A program made the translations under genes and the position numbers. Positions 15,826 to 25,100 of a stretch of 64,000 nucleotides of DNA are shown here, in pieces; position 1 is the stretch's first letter, and every line of letters starts with the position of its first letter. The DNA lies in assembly GCF_021603645.1 (NCBI RefSeq), contig NZ_BQHJ01000002.1, forward strand, positions 186,001 to 250,000. Reading direction: 5' to 3'. The stretch comes from Pseudomonas pseudonitroreducens. GTDB taxonomy: Bacteria; Pseudomonadota; Gammaproteobacteria; Pseudomonadales; Pseudomonadaceae. The notes below the pieces were generated by a model. It was not told where the DNA came from. It saw nothing but the letters and a program-made list of their open reading frames with translations, and made no database searches.

Positions 15826-17436
15826 ATGACCGAGCTCGACGATCCATCCCTCGACCGCCTCAAGCATCACTTCGCCCAGCGGGTGATCCACCAGGCCCGC
15901 CACCTGCTGGAGGTCTGGCAGCGCCTGTCGCGTTCGGAGTGGAACAGCGCCGGAATGGCCGAGCTGGCCGAGGCCTGCCTGCGCCTGCAGCGCTACGCCG
16001 AACGCTTCGAGCAGGCTGAACATGCGGACCTGGCCAAGGCCATCGACCAGTGCCTGCGAGCCGTGCAGGACAACCGCGGGCGCCTTTCCAGCGAGCTGAT
16101 CACCGAGCTCAACCGCCTGATGCAGCGCCTGTCGCGCACCGGCCTGCGCCATGGCGACCAGTTCGAGCACACCCACCTGCCGCCGCTGCGCAAGCCGGTC
16201 TACCTGGCCCTGCAGGACCTCGAGCGCGCCGAGCGCCTGGCCCAGCAGCTGGAATTCTTCGGCATGGCTGCGCAGCCCTGCGAGCACGCCACCGCCTTCC
16301 GCGCCGCCATGGCCGACCGCCACCCGGCGGCCATCATCATGGAAATCGACTTCGCCAACGGCCAGGGCCTGGCGCTCGCCGACGAAGCCCAGGCCGGGCT
16401 GAAACAGAAGCTGCCGGTGCTGTTCTTCAGCCATGAAGAAACCGACACTCCGACCCGACTGGCCGCAGCCCGCGCCGGCGGCCAGGACTTCTTCAGCGGT
16501 GCCCTGGACGCCTCCGGCCTGCTGGAGAAGATCGAGACGCTCACCCGCGTTGCGCATTACGAGCCGTTCCGCGTGCTGATCGTCGACGACTCCCGCGCCC
16601 AGGCCGCGCACACCGAGATGGTGCTCAACAGCGCCGGCATCGTCACCCGCGCGCTCACCGCGCCGCTGTCGGTGATGGCCGAGCTGGCGGAGTTCCAGCC
16701 TGACCTGATCATCCTCGACATGTACATGCCCGAGTGCCTGGGCACCGAGCTGGCCAAGGTGATCCGCCAGCACGAGCGGCATGTCAGCGTGCCGATCATC
16801 TACCTGTCCGCCGAGGACGACCTGGACAAGCAGCTCGACGCCATGAGCGAGGGCGGCGACGACTTCCTCACCAAGCCGATCAAGCCACGCCACCTGATCG
16901 CCACCGTGCGCAACCGCGCCGCCCGCGCGCGCAGCCTGAAGGCGCGGATGGTGCGCGACAGCCTCACCGGCCTGTACAACCACACCCATACCCTGCAACT
17001 GCTCGACGACGCGCGTTTCCGTGCGCGCCGCGACGAGCGCCCGCTGACCTTCGCGATGCTCGACATCGACCACTTCAAGCGGGTCAACGACACCTATGGC
17101 CACCCCATGGGCGACCGGGTGATCAAGAGCCTCGCGCTGTTCCTCAAGCAGCGCCTGCGCAAGACCGACCACATCGGCCGCTACGGCGGCGAGGAATTCG
17201 CCGTGGTGCTGCCGGACACCGACGCCGAGTCGGCGCGCAAGGTGCTGGAGGAAATCCGCCAGCGCTTCGCCGAGATCCACTACCCGGCGCAGCCCCACGA
17301 CCTCTCCTGCACCTTCAGCTGCGGCATCGCCGAGCTGGGTGAGGAGATGGACATCAAGACCCTCGCCAAGCAGGCCGACGAGGCGCTGTACACCGCCAAG
17401 CACGGCGGTCGAAACCGCGTCGAGGTCTACAGGTAA
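15826..17436 (+). CDS. gcbA: GcbA-like diguanylate cyclase (degenerate REC - REC - GGDEF)
   Basis: A 536-residue cytoplasmic response-regulator cyclase. A helical N-terminus (1-115) leads into a degenerate receiver (about 125-240) that has lost the usual acidic pocket. A canonical receiver follows (248-362; phosphoacceptor Asp298 in ILDMYMP, Lys350). Last is a GGDEF domain with intact GGEEF at 454-458 and an RxxD inhibitory site (RKTD, 445-448) five residues before it. It therefore should make c-di-GMP and feel product inhibition. P. aeruginosa GcbA (PA4843) at the same locus is known to affect surface attachment and biofilm dispersion. Confidence 0.93.
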   Translation: MTELDDPSLDRLKHHFAQRVIHQARHLLEVWQRLSRSEWNSAGMAELAEACLRLQRYAERFEQAEHADLAKAIDQCLRAVQDNRGRLSSELITELNRLMQRLSRTGLRHGDQFEHTHLPPLRKPVYLALQDLERAERLAQQLEFFGMAAQPCEHATAFRAAMADRHPAAIIMEIDFANGQGLALADEAQAGLKQKLPVLFFSHEETDTPTRLAAARAGGQDFFSGALDASGLLEKIETLTRVAHYEPFRVLIVDDSRAQAAHTEMVLNSAGIVTRALTAPLSVMAELAEFQPDLIILDMYMPECLGTELAKVIRQHERHVSVPIIYLSAEDDLDKQLDAMSEGGDDFLTKPIKPRHLIATVRNRAARARSLKARMVRDSLTGLYNHTHTLQLLDDARFRARRDERPLTFAMLDIDHFKRVNDTYGHPMGDRVIKSLALFLKQRLRKTDHIGRYGGEEFAVVLPDTDAESARKVLEEIRQRFAEIHYPAQPHDLSCTFSCGIAELGEEMDIKTLAKQADEALYTAKHGGRNRVEVYR

Positions 17437-17452
17437 CCACCGAGATTCCCCC

Positions 17453-17471
17453 GCGCGGCGCTCTGCCGCGC
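17453..17471 (+). terminator. Hairpin after gcbA
   Basis: A 7-bp all-GC stem (GCGCGGC / GCCGCGC) with loop GCTCT begins 17 bases after the gcbA stop. Only a CATTTCC follows, so termination would be weak. Confidence 0.45.
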
Positions 17472-17568
17472 CATTTCCGACCGAATACTGGCACCGTGTC
17501 ATCAGCCAGTAACCAAACTGCAATAGGTTCAGGGCTCGCCGTTTTTCCGCTGTCGGTCGAGACCTGCC

Positions 17569-19536
17569 ATGCGCCTCAAGCTGCTCACCAACCTCAACAC
17601 CTTCCTGCTCCTGCTCGTGTGCCTCGCCCTGGGCGCCACCCTGTGGTGGTCGCAACGCGCCCTGGAACGCCCCTTCACATTGATGGACCGCTACCTGGAA
17701 CTCTCCCAGGGATTCGAGCGCAAGGTCGCGCAGAACATCCAGGCGTACCTTGCCAGTGGCGACGCGCTGAAACAGAAGGCCGCCCAGCAGGCCCTGGACG
17801 AACTGGCCGCGGAGCTGCCGCAATTGCCCGACAGCCTCAGCCAGTTGCTCGGCCAGAGCCTCGACGAACTGCACCAGTTCAGCGGCAGCCAACTGCTCGC
17901 TGCCGGCAAGCTGGCCGGTGACCCGCAGGGCCTGCTGCTGCAAGCCGAGCGCGACCTGCTGGCGGCGCTGGACCAACTCGGCGCCTATGCCGACGCCAGC
18001 CAGAACCCCGCCGCCGCCGGGTACCGCACCCCGCTGCTGCAGGCCGGCCTGCACCTGACGCGCCTGGCCCATGCCCGCGCCAAGCTGGTGGATAGCGGCA
18101 ACCCGGCGCTGGCCGAGGACATCCAGCGCGAGCTGGAAACCCTGCGCCAGCTGGCCGAGCGTATCGACGCCCTGCCGCTACTGGGCGTACTGGAACAACA
18201 GGCCTCCGCCGCCGACGACTTCGCCTCGATGATGGGCCTGGAATCCCAGCCGGCCGCCGAGGCGCAGAGCGAGGACCGTGGCGTCACCCTCAAGCGCGAC
18301 CTGGCCAGCGTGCTGCGCCGCTACCCGGATGAACTGGACCGCACCCGCCAGTTGATCGCCCAGCGCCAGCAGTTGGCCAACGCCACCGCCCAGCGCGTGG
18401 GCGCGGTGCAGCAGGCCCTGGCGACCCTGGAGCCGCAGGTGCGCGAGGAACGCTCGAAGATTCAGGCGCAGGTGCGTGTCATCCAGGGCGCGCTGATCGC
18501 CCTGATCCTCGCCACCGCGCTGCTCATCGACACCCTGCAACGCCGCCTGGCGCGAGTGCTCGGCCAACTGGTCCCGGCGCTCTCGACCTGGGCCCGCGGT
18601 GACTTCGCCAAACCCATCACCCTGGCCACCCGCACCCGCGACCTGGTGGAATTGCAGGAGTCGCTGAACCGCCTGCGCGACTTCCTCGGCACCCTGGTCG
18701 GCACCATCCACCAGCGCGCCGAGGAAGTCGCCGGCAGCAGTCGCGCCCTGGCCGAACTCAGCGGTGGCCTGCACGCCGGTGCCGAGCGCCAGGCCAGCGA
18801 CACCGGGGAAATCCGCGACGCGCTGGGCGACATGGAAGCAGCGATCCAGCAGGTGGCCGGTGACGCCAGCCAGGCGGCTTCGGCCAGCCACGCCGCCGGC
18901 ATGGCCGTCGAGCAGGGCCAACAGGTGATCGGCAACAGCCTGAACGGCATGCGCGCACTGGTGGACGAGGTGCAGAACAACGCCCAGGCCATCGAGAACC
19001 TGGCCGAAGAATCGGCGACCATCGGCAGCGTGCTCGGGGTGATCCGCTCCATTGCCGAGCAGACCAACCTCCTCGCGCTCAACGCCGCCATCGAAGCCGC
19101 ACGGGCTGGCGAGCAGGGCCGTGGTTTTGCCGTGGTGGCCGAGGAAGTGCGTTCGCTGGCCCTGCGCACCGCCGGCGCCACCGAGGAAATCCAGCAGCTC
19201 ACCGCGCGCCTGCAGCAGGCCGCCCGGCAATCGGTGGAGGCGATGCGCAGCCAGGTCGAACATGCGCAAGTTACCGCCAACCAGGCCGGCGCCGCCGAGG
19301 GCGCACTGGACGAGGTGGTTGGCGCCATCCGCACCATTGCCAGCATGGCCGAGCGCATCGCCGAAAGCTCCGCGCAGCAGAGCGGCGCGGTCAGCGAGAT
19401 CCGCTCGCACAGCGAACGCATCCACGAACTGGGCAGCCAGAACCTGCGCCTGATCGGCCAGGGCCGCAGCCAGGGCGAACAGCTGCAGGAACTGGGCGGC
19501 GCATTGCACACCGCCGTGCGGGCGTTTCGGGTGTAA
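17569..19536 (+). CDS. ctpL: CtpL-like methyl-accepting chemotaxis protein
   Basis: A 655-residue inner-membrane chemoreceptor. TM1 is at about 10-28. A long all-helical periplasmic sensor (about 30-300, helical-bimodular size) precedes TM2 at about 303-322. A HAMP-like linker follows, then the cytoplasmic hairpin with the conserved tip [18 protein letters not shown] (near 496). The position next to gcbA and dsbD matches P. aeruginosa ctpL (PA4844), reported to mediate taxis to low inorganic phosphate through phosphate-loaded PstS. The ligand here is inferred from the locus, not from residues. Confidence 0.88.
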   Translation: MRLKLLTNLNTFLLLLVCLALGATLWWSQRALERPFTLMDRYLELSQGFERKVAQNIQAYLASGDALKQKAAQQALDELAAELPQLPDSLSQLLGQSLDELHQFSGSQLLAAGKLAGDPQGLLLQAERDLLAALDQLGAYADASQNPAAAGYRTPLLQAGLHLTRLAHARAKLVDSGNPALAEDIQRELETLRQLAERIDALPLLGVLEQQASAADDFASMMGLESQPAAEAQSEDRGVTLKRDLASVLRRYPDELDRTRQLIAQRQQLANATAQRVGAVQQALATLEPQVREERSKIQAQVRVIQGALIALILATALLIDTLQRRLARVLGQLVPALSTWARGDFAKPITLATRTRDLVELQESLNRLRDFLGTLVGTIHQRAEEVAGSSRALAELSGGLHAGAERQASDTGEIRDALGDMEAAIQQVAGDASQAASASHAAGMAVEQGQQVIGNSLNGMRALVDEVQNNAQAIENLAEESATIGSVLGVIRSIAEQTNLLALNAAIEAARAGEQGRGFAVVAEEVRSLALRTAGATEEIQQLTARLQQAARQSVEAMRSQVEHAQVTANQAGAAEGALDEVVGAIRTIASMAERIAESSAQQSGAVSEIRSHSERIHELGSQNLRLIGQGRSQGEQLQELGGALHTAVRAFRV

Positions 19537-19587
19537 CGGACCCGACCTGTAGGCGCTCTTGCCAGCTGTACTGCCCTCGCAGTGAGT

Positions 19588-19681
19588 GTAGGAGCGGACT
19601 CCGTCCGCGATAGATCAGCCCGGCGCCATCAGGCAATCCGGAGCGGGCGTTGAGTCAATCGCGGACAAAGTCCGCTCCTAC
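19588..19681. repeat. REP-like inverted pair (family B)
   Basis: The arms lie at 19588-19611 and 19658-19681 in the gap between the convergent ctpL and speB genes. The longer spacer (46 bases) makes a large hairpin that could act as a bidirectional terminator. Confidence 0.85.
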
Positions 19682-19709
19682 GATTGTGCCCTTATCGTTC
19701 AGCCTGGAC

Positions 19710-20672
19710 TCAACGCTCGCCCAGCTTGTGCCGCGCCGCATACAGGCAAACCATCTCCATTGCCAGGGTGGCGCCGGCCAGGGCGGTGATCTCGGCGCTG
19801 TCGTAGGGCGGCGCCACTTCCACCACGTCCATCCCCACCAGATTGATCCCACGCAATGCGCGGAGGATTTCCAGCGCCTGGTGCGAACTCAGCCCGCCAC
19901 AGACCGGCGTGCCGGTGCCCGGGGCGAAGGCCGGGTCGAGGCAGTCGATATCGAAGGTCAGGTACACCGGGTTGTCGCCCACCCGCGCACGGATCCGTTC
20001 GGCGATGGCCTGCGGGGTGTGACGGTGCACCTCGCGGGCATCCAGCACCTGGAAGCCCATGACATCGTCGTTGGTGGTGCGCAGGCCGACCTGCACCGAG
20101 CGCGACGGGTCGACCAGTCCCTCGCGGGCCGCGTGGTAGAACATGGTGCCGTGGTCGATGCGCTGGCAGTCCTCGTCCGGCCAGGTGTCGCTGTGCGCGT
20201 CGAAGTGGATCAGCGACAGCGGCCCGTGCTTCTTCGCGTGGGCCTTCAGCAGCGGGTAGCTGATGAAGTGATCGCCGCCCAGGGTCAGTAGCGCGCAGCC
20301 GGCGTCGAGGATGCGCGCGGCGTGGGCTTCGATGACCTCTGGGGTTTCCTGCGGTACGCCGTGGTCGAACGAACAGTCGCCATAGTCGATCACCGCGAGG
20401 TGGTCGAAGGGATCGAACTCCCAGGGGAAGTGCCGGGCCCAGGCCATCTGAACCGAAGCCGCACGAATCGCCCGCGGTCCGAAGCGGCTGCCGGGGCGAT
20501 TGGTGGTGGCGGTGTCGAAGGGCACGCCGCTGACCACCAGGTCGACGCCGCGCAGGTCACGGCTGTAGCGGCGGCGCATGAAGCTGGTGATGCCGGCATA
20601 GGTGGATTCGGCTGCGGTGCCGTAAAGGCTGTCGCGGGTGATGGCCTGGTCGTTGTCGTTAGCGAGATCCAT
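19710..20672 (-). CDS. speB: Agmatinase (ureohydrolase)
   Basis: A 320-residue arginase-family enzyme. The binuclear manganese ligands are in GGDHF, HFDAHSD and TFDIDCLDPAFAPGTGTP, and the sequence runs close to E. coli SpeB along its length (FDHGTMFYHAAREGL, VGMDVVEVAPPYD). SpeB hydrolyses agmatine to putrescine and urea. Related guanidinobutyrase and guanidinopropionase (GbuA, GpuA) of Pseudomonas share the fold, so substrate specificity is likely but not certain. AGGAAG precedes the ATG. It lies downstream of a polyamine-binding-protein gene and near a divergent LysR gene, a cluster absent from this position in the PAO1 order that I remember. Confidence 0.88.
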   Translation of the reverse strand: MDLANDNDQAITRDSLYGTAAESTYAGITSFMRRRYSRDLRGVDLVVSGVPFDTATTNRPGSRFGPRAIRAASVQMAWARHFPWEFDPFDHLAVIDYGDCSFDHGVPQETPEVIEAHAARILDAGCALLTLGGDHFISYPLLKAHAKKHGPLSLIHFDAHSDTWPDEDCQRIDHGTMFYHAAREGLVDPSRSVQVGLRTTNDDVMGFQVLDAREVHRHTPQAIAERIRARVGDNPVYLTFDIDCLDPAFAPGTGTPVCGGLSSHQALEILRALRGINLVGMDVVEVAPPYDSAEITALAGATLAMEMVCLYAARHKLGER

Positions 20673-20728
20673 GGCTTCCTCATCTTGGTTATCGGTGGGT
20701 CACGGTGATTCGGGTGAACGTCCGCTGC

Positions 20729-20809
20729 GTAGGGCGCATAACCTGGAACAGGTTATCCGCCGGCCTTGGTTCAGCTCGGCGGATAACGCTGGCGCGTTAT
20801 CCGCCCTAC
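20729..20809. repeat. GGCGGATAAC palindromic repeat pair (family E)
   Basis: The arms at 20729-20760 and 20778-20809 share GTAGGGCG and TTATCCGCC ends in inverted orientation. They fill the gap between speB and the binding-protein gene. A single diverged unit recurs at 47398-47430. Confidence 0.8.
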
Positions 20810-20826
20810 GAAAGCCGGCCTGCCCG

Positions 20827-21918
20827 TCAGCTACGGGTGCGGAACGCCGACCACAGCCGCGTGCGCTCGCGCTGCTGCTTGAGCGTCAGCAACTGCTCGC
20901 CGAACAGCTTCTGGCGCATCGCCGCCGGCGGGTAGATGTCCGGGTCGCTGGCGACATCGGCATTCAGCAACGGCGTGGCCTTCTGGTTGGCGTTGGCGAA
21001 GTACAGGGTGTTGGTCAGTTCGGCGATCGACTCCGGACGCAGCATGAAGTCGATGAAGGCGCGCGCCTCCTGCGGGTGCGGGGCGTCCACCGGGATGGCC
21101 ATGGTGTCGAACCAGATCAGCGTGCCTTCCCTGGGTATCCGGTAGATCACCTCGAACGGCTTGTTCGCCTGCTTGGCCTGCGCGGCGCCCATCAGCGCAT
21201 CGCCGGTGTAGGTCAGGGCGACGCACAGCGAACCATTGGCCAGGTCATTGATGTGCTTGCCGCTGGCGATGTAGCGCACGTTGGGTTGCAGCTTGCCCAG
21301 CAGTTCACGGACCTGGGCGAGGTCGGCCGGGTCGGTGCTGTAGGGCGACTTGCCGAGGTAGTTCAGCGCCACGCTGATGACTTCCTGGGGCGAATCGATC
21401 AGCGAGATGCCGCAGTCGGCCAGGCGGCTGGCGTACTCGGGCTTGAACAGCAGGTCGAGGCTGTCCAGCGGCGCATCGGGGATACGCTTGAGCACCGCGT
21501 CCTTGTTGATCGCCAGGCCCACGGTGCCCCAGGTGTAGGGCACGCCGAAGCGATTGCCCGGGTCGATGCTGGCGAGCTTGGCCAGCAGTTCCGGATCGAG
21601 GTTGGCGAAGTTCTTCAGCTGCGCATCGTCCACCGGTTGCACGGCCTTGGCCTGAATCGCGCGAGCCAGCCCGCTGCTGGCGGGGAAGACGACGTCGTAG
21701 CCGCTACGCCCGGTCATCAGCTTGCTGTCGAGCACCTCGGCACTGTCGAAGGTGTCGTATTTGACGCGGATGCCGGTTTCCTTCTGGAAGCGCAGCAGGG
21801 CGTCGGCGCCGACGTAATCCGCCCAGTTGTAGAGGTTGAGCACCCGCTCCTGCGCCTGCAGGGGCACGGCCAGCGCCACGGCCAGGGCCGCGAGAGTCGC
21901 CCGGAAGAACACACGCAT
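20827..21918 (-). CDS. Periplasmic polyamine-binding protein (PotF/SpuD-like)
   Basis: A 363-residue extracellular solute-binding protein. The signal peptide is MRVFFRATLAALAVALAVPLQAQ, split before ERVLNLYNWADYVG, the signature opening of PotD/PotF/SpuD proteins. It probably binds putrescine, agmatine or spermidine for an ABC permease. No permease or ATPase gene is next to it, so it must borrow a transporter encoded elsewhere or act as a sensor component. The ATG at 21918 has GAGG at proper spacing; an ATG two codons earlier is too close to it. It is upstream of speB on the same strand, so the pair probably forms one operon despite the repeat between them. Confidence 0.85.
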   Translation of the reverse strand: MRVFFRATLAALAVALAVPLQAQERVLNLYNWADYVGADALLRFQKETGIRVKYDTFDSAEVLDSKLMTGRSGYDVVFPASSGLARAIQAKAVQPVDDAQLKNFANLDPELLAKLASIDPGNRFGVPYTWGTVGLAINKDAVLKRIPDAPLDSLDLLFKPEYASRLADCGISLIDSPQEVISVALNYLGKSPYSTDPADLAQVRELLGKLQPNVRYIASGKHINDLANGSLCVALTYTGDALMGAAQAKQANKPFEVIYRIPREGTLIWFDTMAIPVDAPHPQEARAFIDFMLRPESIAELTNTLYFANANQKATPLLNADVASDPDIYPPAAMRQKLFGEQLLTLKQQRERTRLWSAFRTRS

Positions 21919-21970
21919 GATCATCGCCTCGGAGTTGTTGTGGTTATGCGGCGAGCATGGGGCGAGCTTT

Positions 21971-21990
21971 ACTTTGTAAAAATACAAAGT
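21971..21990. promoter_or_regulatory. Palindromic operator candidate between the binding-protein gene and the LysR gene
   Basis: ACTTTGTAAAAATACAAAGT is a perfect 8-bp inverted repeat with a four-base spacer, in an A/T-rich patch. A further ACTTTG half-site follows at 21996-22001. It sits between divergent start codons (21918 and 22034), the usual place for a LysR-type autoregulatory and activator site. Confidence 0.65.
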
Positions 21991-22033
21991 TAATTACTTT
22001 GGCATTTCATCCGGACAATGTTTGGGGACCACC

Positions 22034-22942
22034 ATGCTCAGCCAATTGCGCGACCTCGACCTGCAACTGCTGCGCCTGTTCGTCACCGTGGTCGAATGCG
22101 GCGGCTTCAGCGCTGCGCAGGGCGAGCTGGGATTGAGCCAGCCGAGCATCAGCATTCAGATGGCCAAGCTGGAAACGCGCCTGGGCTATCGCCTGTGCGA
22201 GCGCGGCAAGGGCGGCTTCCGCCTGACGCCCAAGGGCGAGCACCTGTTGCAGGCAACGCGGCGGCTGTTCCTGTCGATCGAGGACTTCCGCGACGAGGCG
22301 CGCGGGGTGGCCGACAAACTACTCGGCGAGGTGCGCATCGGCCTCTCGGAAAGCCTCGAAGAGAGCGTGCTGGCGCGGCTGTCCGACGCCATACGGCGCT
22401 TCCGCCAGCGCAACGAGGCGGTCACCCTCGACCTGCTCACCGCCACGCCGGCCGAACTGGAGCGCCTGCTGCTGCAGGACCGGCTGCACCTGGCAGTCGG
22501 CTATTTCGCCGGCACCCAGGCTGCGCTGCAGCACACCCCCTTGTTCATCGAACCGCAGGGACTGTACTGCGGCACCGGCCACCCAGCCTTCAGGGAGAAA
22601 AGGCCGACCCGCGATTCCCTGGCCGACGCCGACCAGGTACTGCACCCCTACCGCTTCATCGCCGCCGACGAACCGTTGCAGACCAGCCACAGCAGCGCAC
22701 GCTGCGAGCAGGTGGACGGCAGCCTGGCGTTCATCCTCTCCGGCGCGCACATCGGCTACCTGCCCCGGCACGTCGCGCAGCCCTGGATCGAGCGCGGTCA
22801 ATTGCGCGAGCTGCTGGCGGGCGAGTTGGGCTTCGACGTCGCCTTCAGCCTGACCCGCCACCGCGGTCGCCATCCCGGCGACGCCGAACAGGCTTTCGTC
22901 AGCGACCTGCTGGCAGCCTTCGGCCAGCACGCGGCAGATTGA
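22034..22942 (+). CDS. LysR-family transcriptional regulator
   Basis: A 302-residue LTTR. The winged-helix domain (about 5-63) carries SAAQGELGLSQPSISIQMAKLETRLGYRL. It is followed by the periplasmic-binding-protein-like effector domain (about 90-290). It is divergent from the polyamine-binding protein and speB operon, so it probably controls that operon, with agmatine, putrescine or a related guanidine compound as inducer (inference). GGGGA five bases before the ATG at 22034 sets the start; the frame is open a few codons further upstream from a TTG. Confidence 0.92.
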   Translation: MLSQLRDLDLQLLRLFVTVVECGGFSAAQGELGLSQPSISIQMAKLETRLGYRLCERGKGGFRLTPKGEHLLQATRRLFLSIEDFRDEARGVADKLLGEVRIGLSESLEESVLARLSDAIRRFRQRNEAVTLDLLTATPAELERLLLQDRLHLAVGYFAGTQAALQHTPLFIEPQGLYCGTGHPAFREKRPTRDSLADADQVLHPYRFIAADEPLQTSHSSARCEQVDGSLAFILSGAHIGYLPRHVAQPWIERGQLRELLAGELGFDVAFSLTRHRGRHPGDAEQAFVSDLLAAFGQHAAD

Positions 22943-23103
22943 CGCAGTACGGCAAAGGGAACCGAGCCTCGTCAGCACAGTCCCACAGCCTCGATCACTT
23001 CTTGTGACAGCTCGTCGGGCATCGCCTCGGGCTGCGCCGGAAGCTTTCCGCTATCATGCCCGCCAGTCTTATGCCCGCCCATTACGTAGTCCGCGAGATG
23101 TCC

Positions 23104-24951
23104 ATGCGCCGCCTGCTTACCCTGCTCCTGCTCCTGGTCGCCCTGCCCGCTTCCGCCGGCCTGTTCGACAAACCCGCCGACAAGGGCGGCTTCGCTGTCG
23201 GCCAGCCGGCCAAGGGCGACTTCCTGCCGGTGGCCGAGGCCTTCCGCGTCAGCGTCGAGGACAGCGACAGCCAGCAGGTGAAGCTGCGCTTCATCAATGC
23301 CGACGGCTACTACCTGTACCAGCACCGCTTCAGCTTCAAGGTCGAGCCGGCCGACAGTGGCGTGAGCGTCGGCGACGTGAAGCTGCCGCCGGGCAAGCAG
23401 CACCACGACGATTATTTCGGCGACACCGTCGTCTACTACGCCATCACCGACATCGACGTGCCGCTGCTGAACCCGCAGCACAAGCCCTTCACCCTGGTCG
23501 TCAACTACCAGGGCTGCGCCGACAAGGGCCTGTGCTATGCGCCGGAAACCACTCGCCTGCAGATCGCCGACGGCCAGGCCGCCAGCGTACTGAAAGGCCC
23601 TGCTCCCGCCGCCAAACCCGCAAGCGCATCCGGCAACCCGCTGGCCAGCCTGCTGGGCGACCATGAGCCGGGCAAGATCAAGAAACTCGGCCGCGCGCTG
23701 GCGATCTTCTTCCTCCTCGGCCTGGCACTGACCTTCACCCCCTGCGTGCTGCCGATGCTGCCGATCCTCTCCGGCGTCGTGCTGCGCGGGCGCCCGGGCG
23801 GCATGCGCGGCCTGGCGCTGTCGCTGGCCTACGTGCTGCCAATGGCCGCCTGCTATGCGGTACTCGGCACCCTGATGGGTCTGTTCGGCGCCAAGCTCAA
23901 CCTGCAGGCGATGCTGCAGTCGCCCTGGGTGCTGATCCCCTTCGCGGCCTTCTTCGTGGTCTTCGCCGTCGCCATGTTCGGTGTCTTCGAGATGCGCCTG
24001 CCGGGCTTCCTGCGCGAGCGCCTGGACAACCTGGCGAACAATACCCGCGGCGGCTCCATCGCCGGCGCGGCGACCCTGGGCGTGCTCTCCAGCCTGCTGG
24101 TATCGCCTTGCGTCACTGCCCCGCTGGCCGGCCTGCTGCTGTATATCAGCAGCACCGGCGACGCCGTCGGCGGCGGCCTGCTGCTGTTCTCCCTGGGCCT
24201 GGGCATGGGCACGCCGCTGGTGATCTTCGCCGTCGGCGGCGGGGCGCTGTTGCCCAAGAGCGGCGCCTGGATGACCGGCGTGCGCAACGTCTTCGGCGTG
24301 ATGCTCCTGGCGGTAGCCATCTGGATGCTCGACCGCATCGTCGCCGGCCCGGTTTCGCTGACCCTCTGGGGCACCCTGGCCGGCGGCATCGCCCTGGCCA
24401 TCGGCACCCTCGAACTGGGGCCGAAGCGGCCGCTGCAGCGCCTTGGCCAACTGCTCGGGCTGATGCTGCTGGTCTACGCCGTAGCCGCCTGGACCGGCGC
24501 GCTGCGCGGCGAATCCGACCCACTGCACCCGCTGGGCCGCAGCGGCGTCAGCAGCCACGCCGGGCCGCCGAGCTCCACTCCCGGTGACTGGCAGAACATC
24601 ACCACCCCGGCGCAACTGGATGCCGCGCTGCACAGCGCCTCCGCCGCCGGTCGCCCGGTGCTGCTGGACTGGTACGCCGACTGGTGCATCAGTTGCAAGA
24701 TCATCGAGCGCCAGGTGCTGCCGGCAGCGGAAGTCCAGTCGCAACTGCCCGGCTTCGTCCTGCTGCGCTTCGACATGACCGCGAGCACAGAGGAGCAGCG
24801 CGCCCTTCTCGACCGCTACAACCTGTTCGGTCCGCCCGCGCTCTTGTTCTTCTCGCCAAAAGGCGACGAATGGAGCGATCTGCGCATCATCGGCGAAACC
24901 GACGCGGCCACCCTCGCCGACCACCTGAAACATGCCGGATCGCGCTCCTGA
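23104..24951 (+). CDS. dsbD: Thiol:disulfide interchange protein DsbD
   Basis: A 615-residue inner-membrane electron carrier that passes electrons from cytoplasmic thioredoxin to periplasmic DsbC, DsbG and CcmG. The signal peptide (1-18) is followed by the DsbD-alpha domain, with redox cysteines Cys138 and Cys144 in GCADKGLCYAPET. The eight-helix membrane domain has the PC motifs FTPCVLPMLPI and LLVSPCVTAP. A C-terminal thioredoxin domain carries the active site WCISC (Cys528/Cys531). The position next to ctpL and aroQ matches P. aeruginosa dipZ/dsbD2. The ATG at 23104 begins the signal sequence; ATGs at 23098 and 23056 are in frame. Confidence 0.95.
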   Translation: MRRLLTLLLLLVALPASAGLFDKPADKGGFAVGQPAKGDFLPVAEAFRVSVEDSDSQQVKLRFINADGYYLYQHRFSFKVEPADSGVSVGDVKLPPGKQHHDDYFGDTVVYYAITDIDVPLLNPQHKPFTLVVNYQGCADKGLCYAPETTRLQIADGQAASVLKGPAPAAKPASASGNPLASLLGDHEPGKIKKLGRALAIFFLLGLALTFTPCVLPMLPILSGVVLRGRPGGMRGLALSLAYVLPMAACYAVLGTLMGLFGAKLNLQAMLQSPWVLIPFAAFFVVFAVAMFGVFEMRLPGFLRERLDNLANNTRGGSIAGAATLGVLSSLLVSPCVTAPLAGLLLYISSTGDAVGGGLLLFSLGLGMGTPLVIFAVGGGALLPKSGAWMTGVRNVFGVMLLAVAIWMLDRIVAGPVSLTLWGTLAGGIALAIGTLELGPKRPLQRLGQLLGLMLLVYAVAAWTGALRGESDPLHPLGRSGVSSHAGPPSSTPGDWQNITTPAQLDAALHSASAAGRPVLLDWYADWCISCKIIERQVLPAAEVQSQLPGFVLLRFDMTASTEEQRALLDRYNLFGPPALLFFSPKGDEWSDLRIIGETDAATLADHLKHAGSRS

Positions 24952-24969
24952 GCGGCATTTGACTGCAAC

Positions 24970-25017
24970 GGTTTTGCCGTAATCAGCTGGCAACATGCTG
25001 ACATCTACGGCAAAACC
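24970..25017. promoter_or_regulatory. 12-bp perfect inverted repeat between dsbD and aroQ
   Basis: GGTTTTGCCGTA at 24970-24981 is the exact complement of TACGGCAAAACC at 25006-25017. A nested CAGC/GCTG pair lies in the loop. Transcribed, it would make a long hairpin 83 bases before aroQ. It could be a dsbD terminator, an attenuator for aroQ-accBC or a protein-binding site. It is not one of the repeat families seen elsewhere in the window. Confidence 0.55.
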
Positions 25018-25100
25018 AGCATGACTGGACAGTCACGCCGGCTTTCCGGCATAGTCCCGCCCTATCGTTTCCCGCCAAGAAAAAGGACAACAGCTTCCAC

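Noticed and set aside
15766-18072. A 768-codon open frame on the minus strand opposite gcbA and ctpL
   Set aside because: It mirrors the codons of two well-supported genes, is rich in Gly, Gln and Val runs, and matches no family. Long antisense frames are expected at this G+C content.
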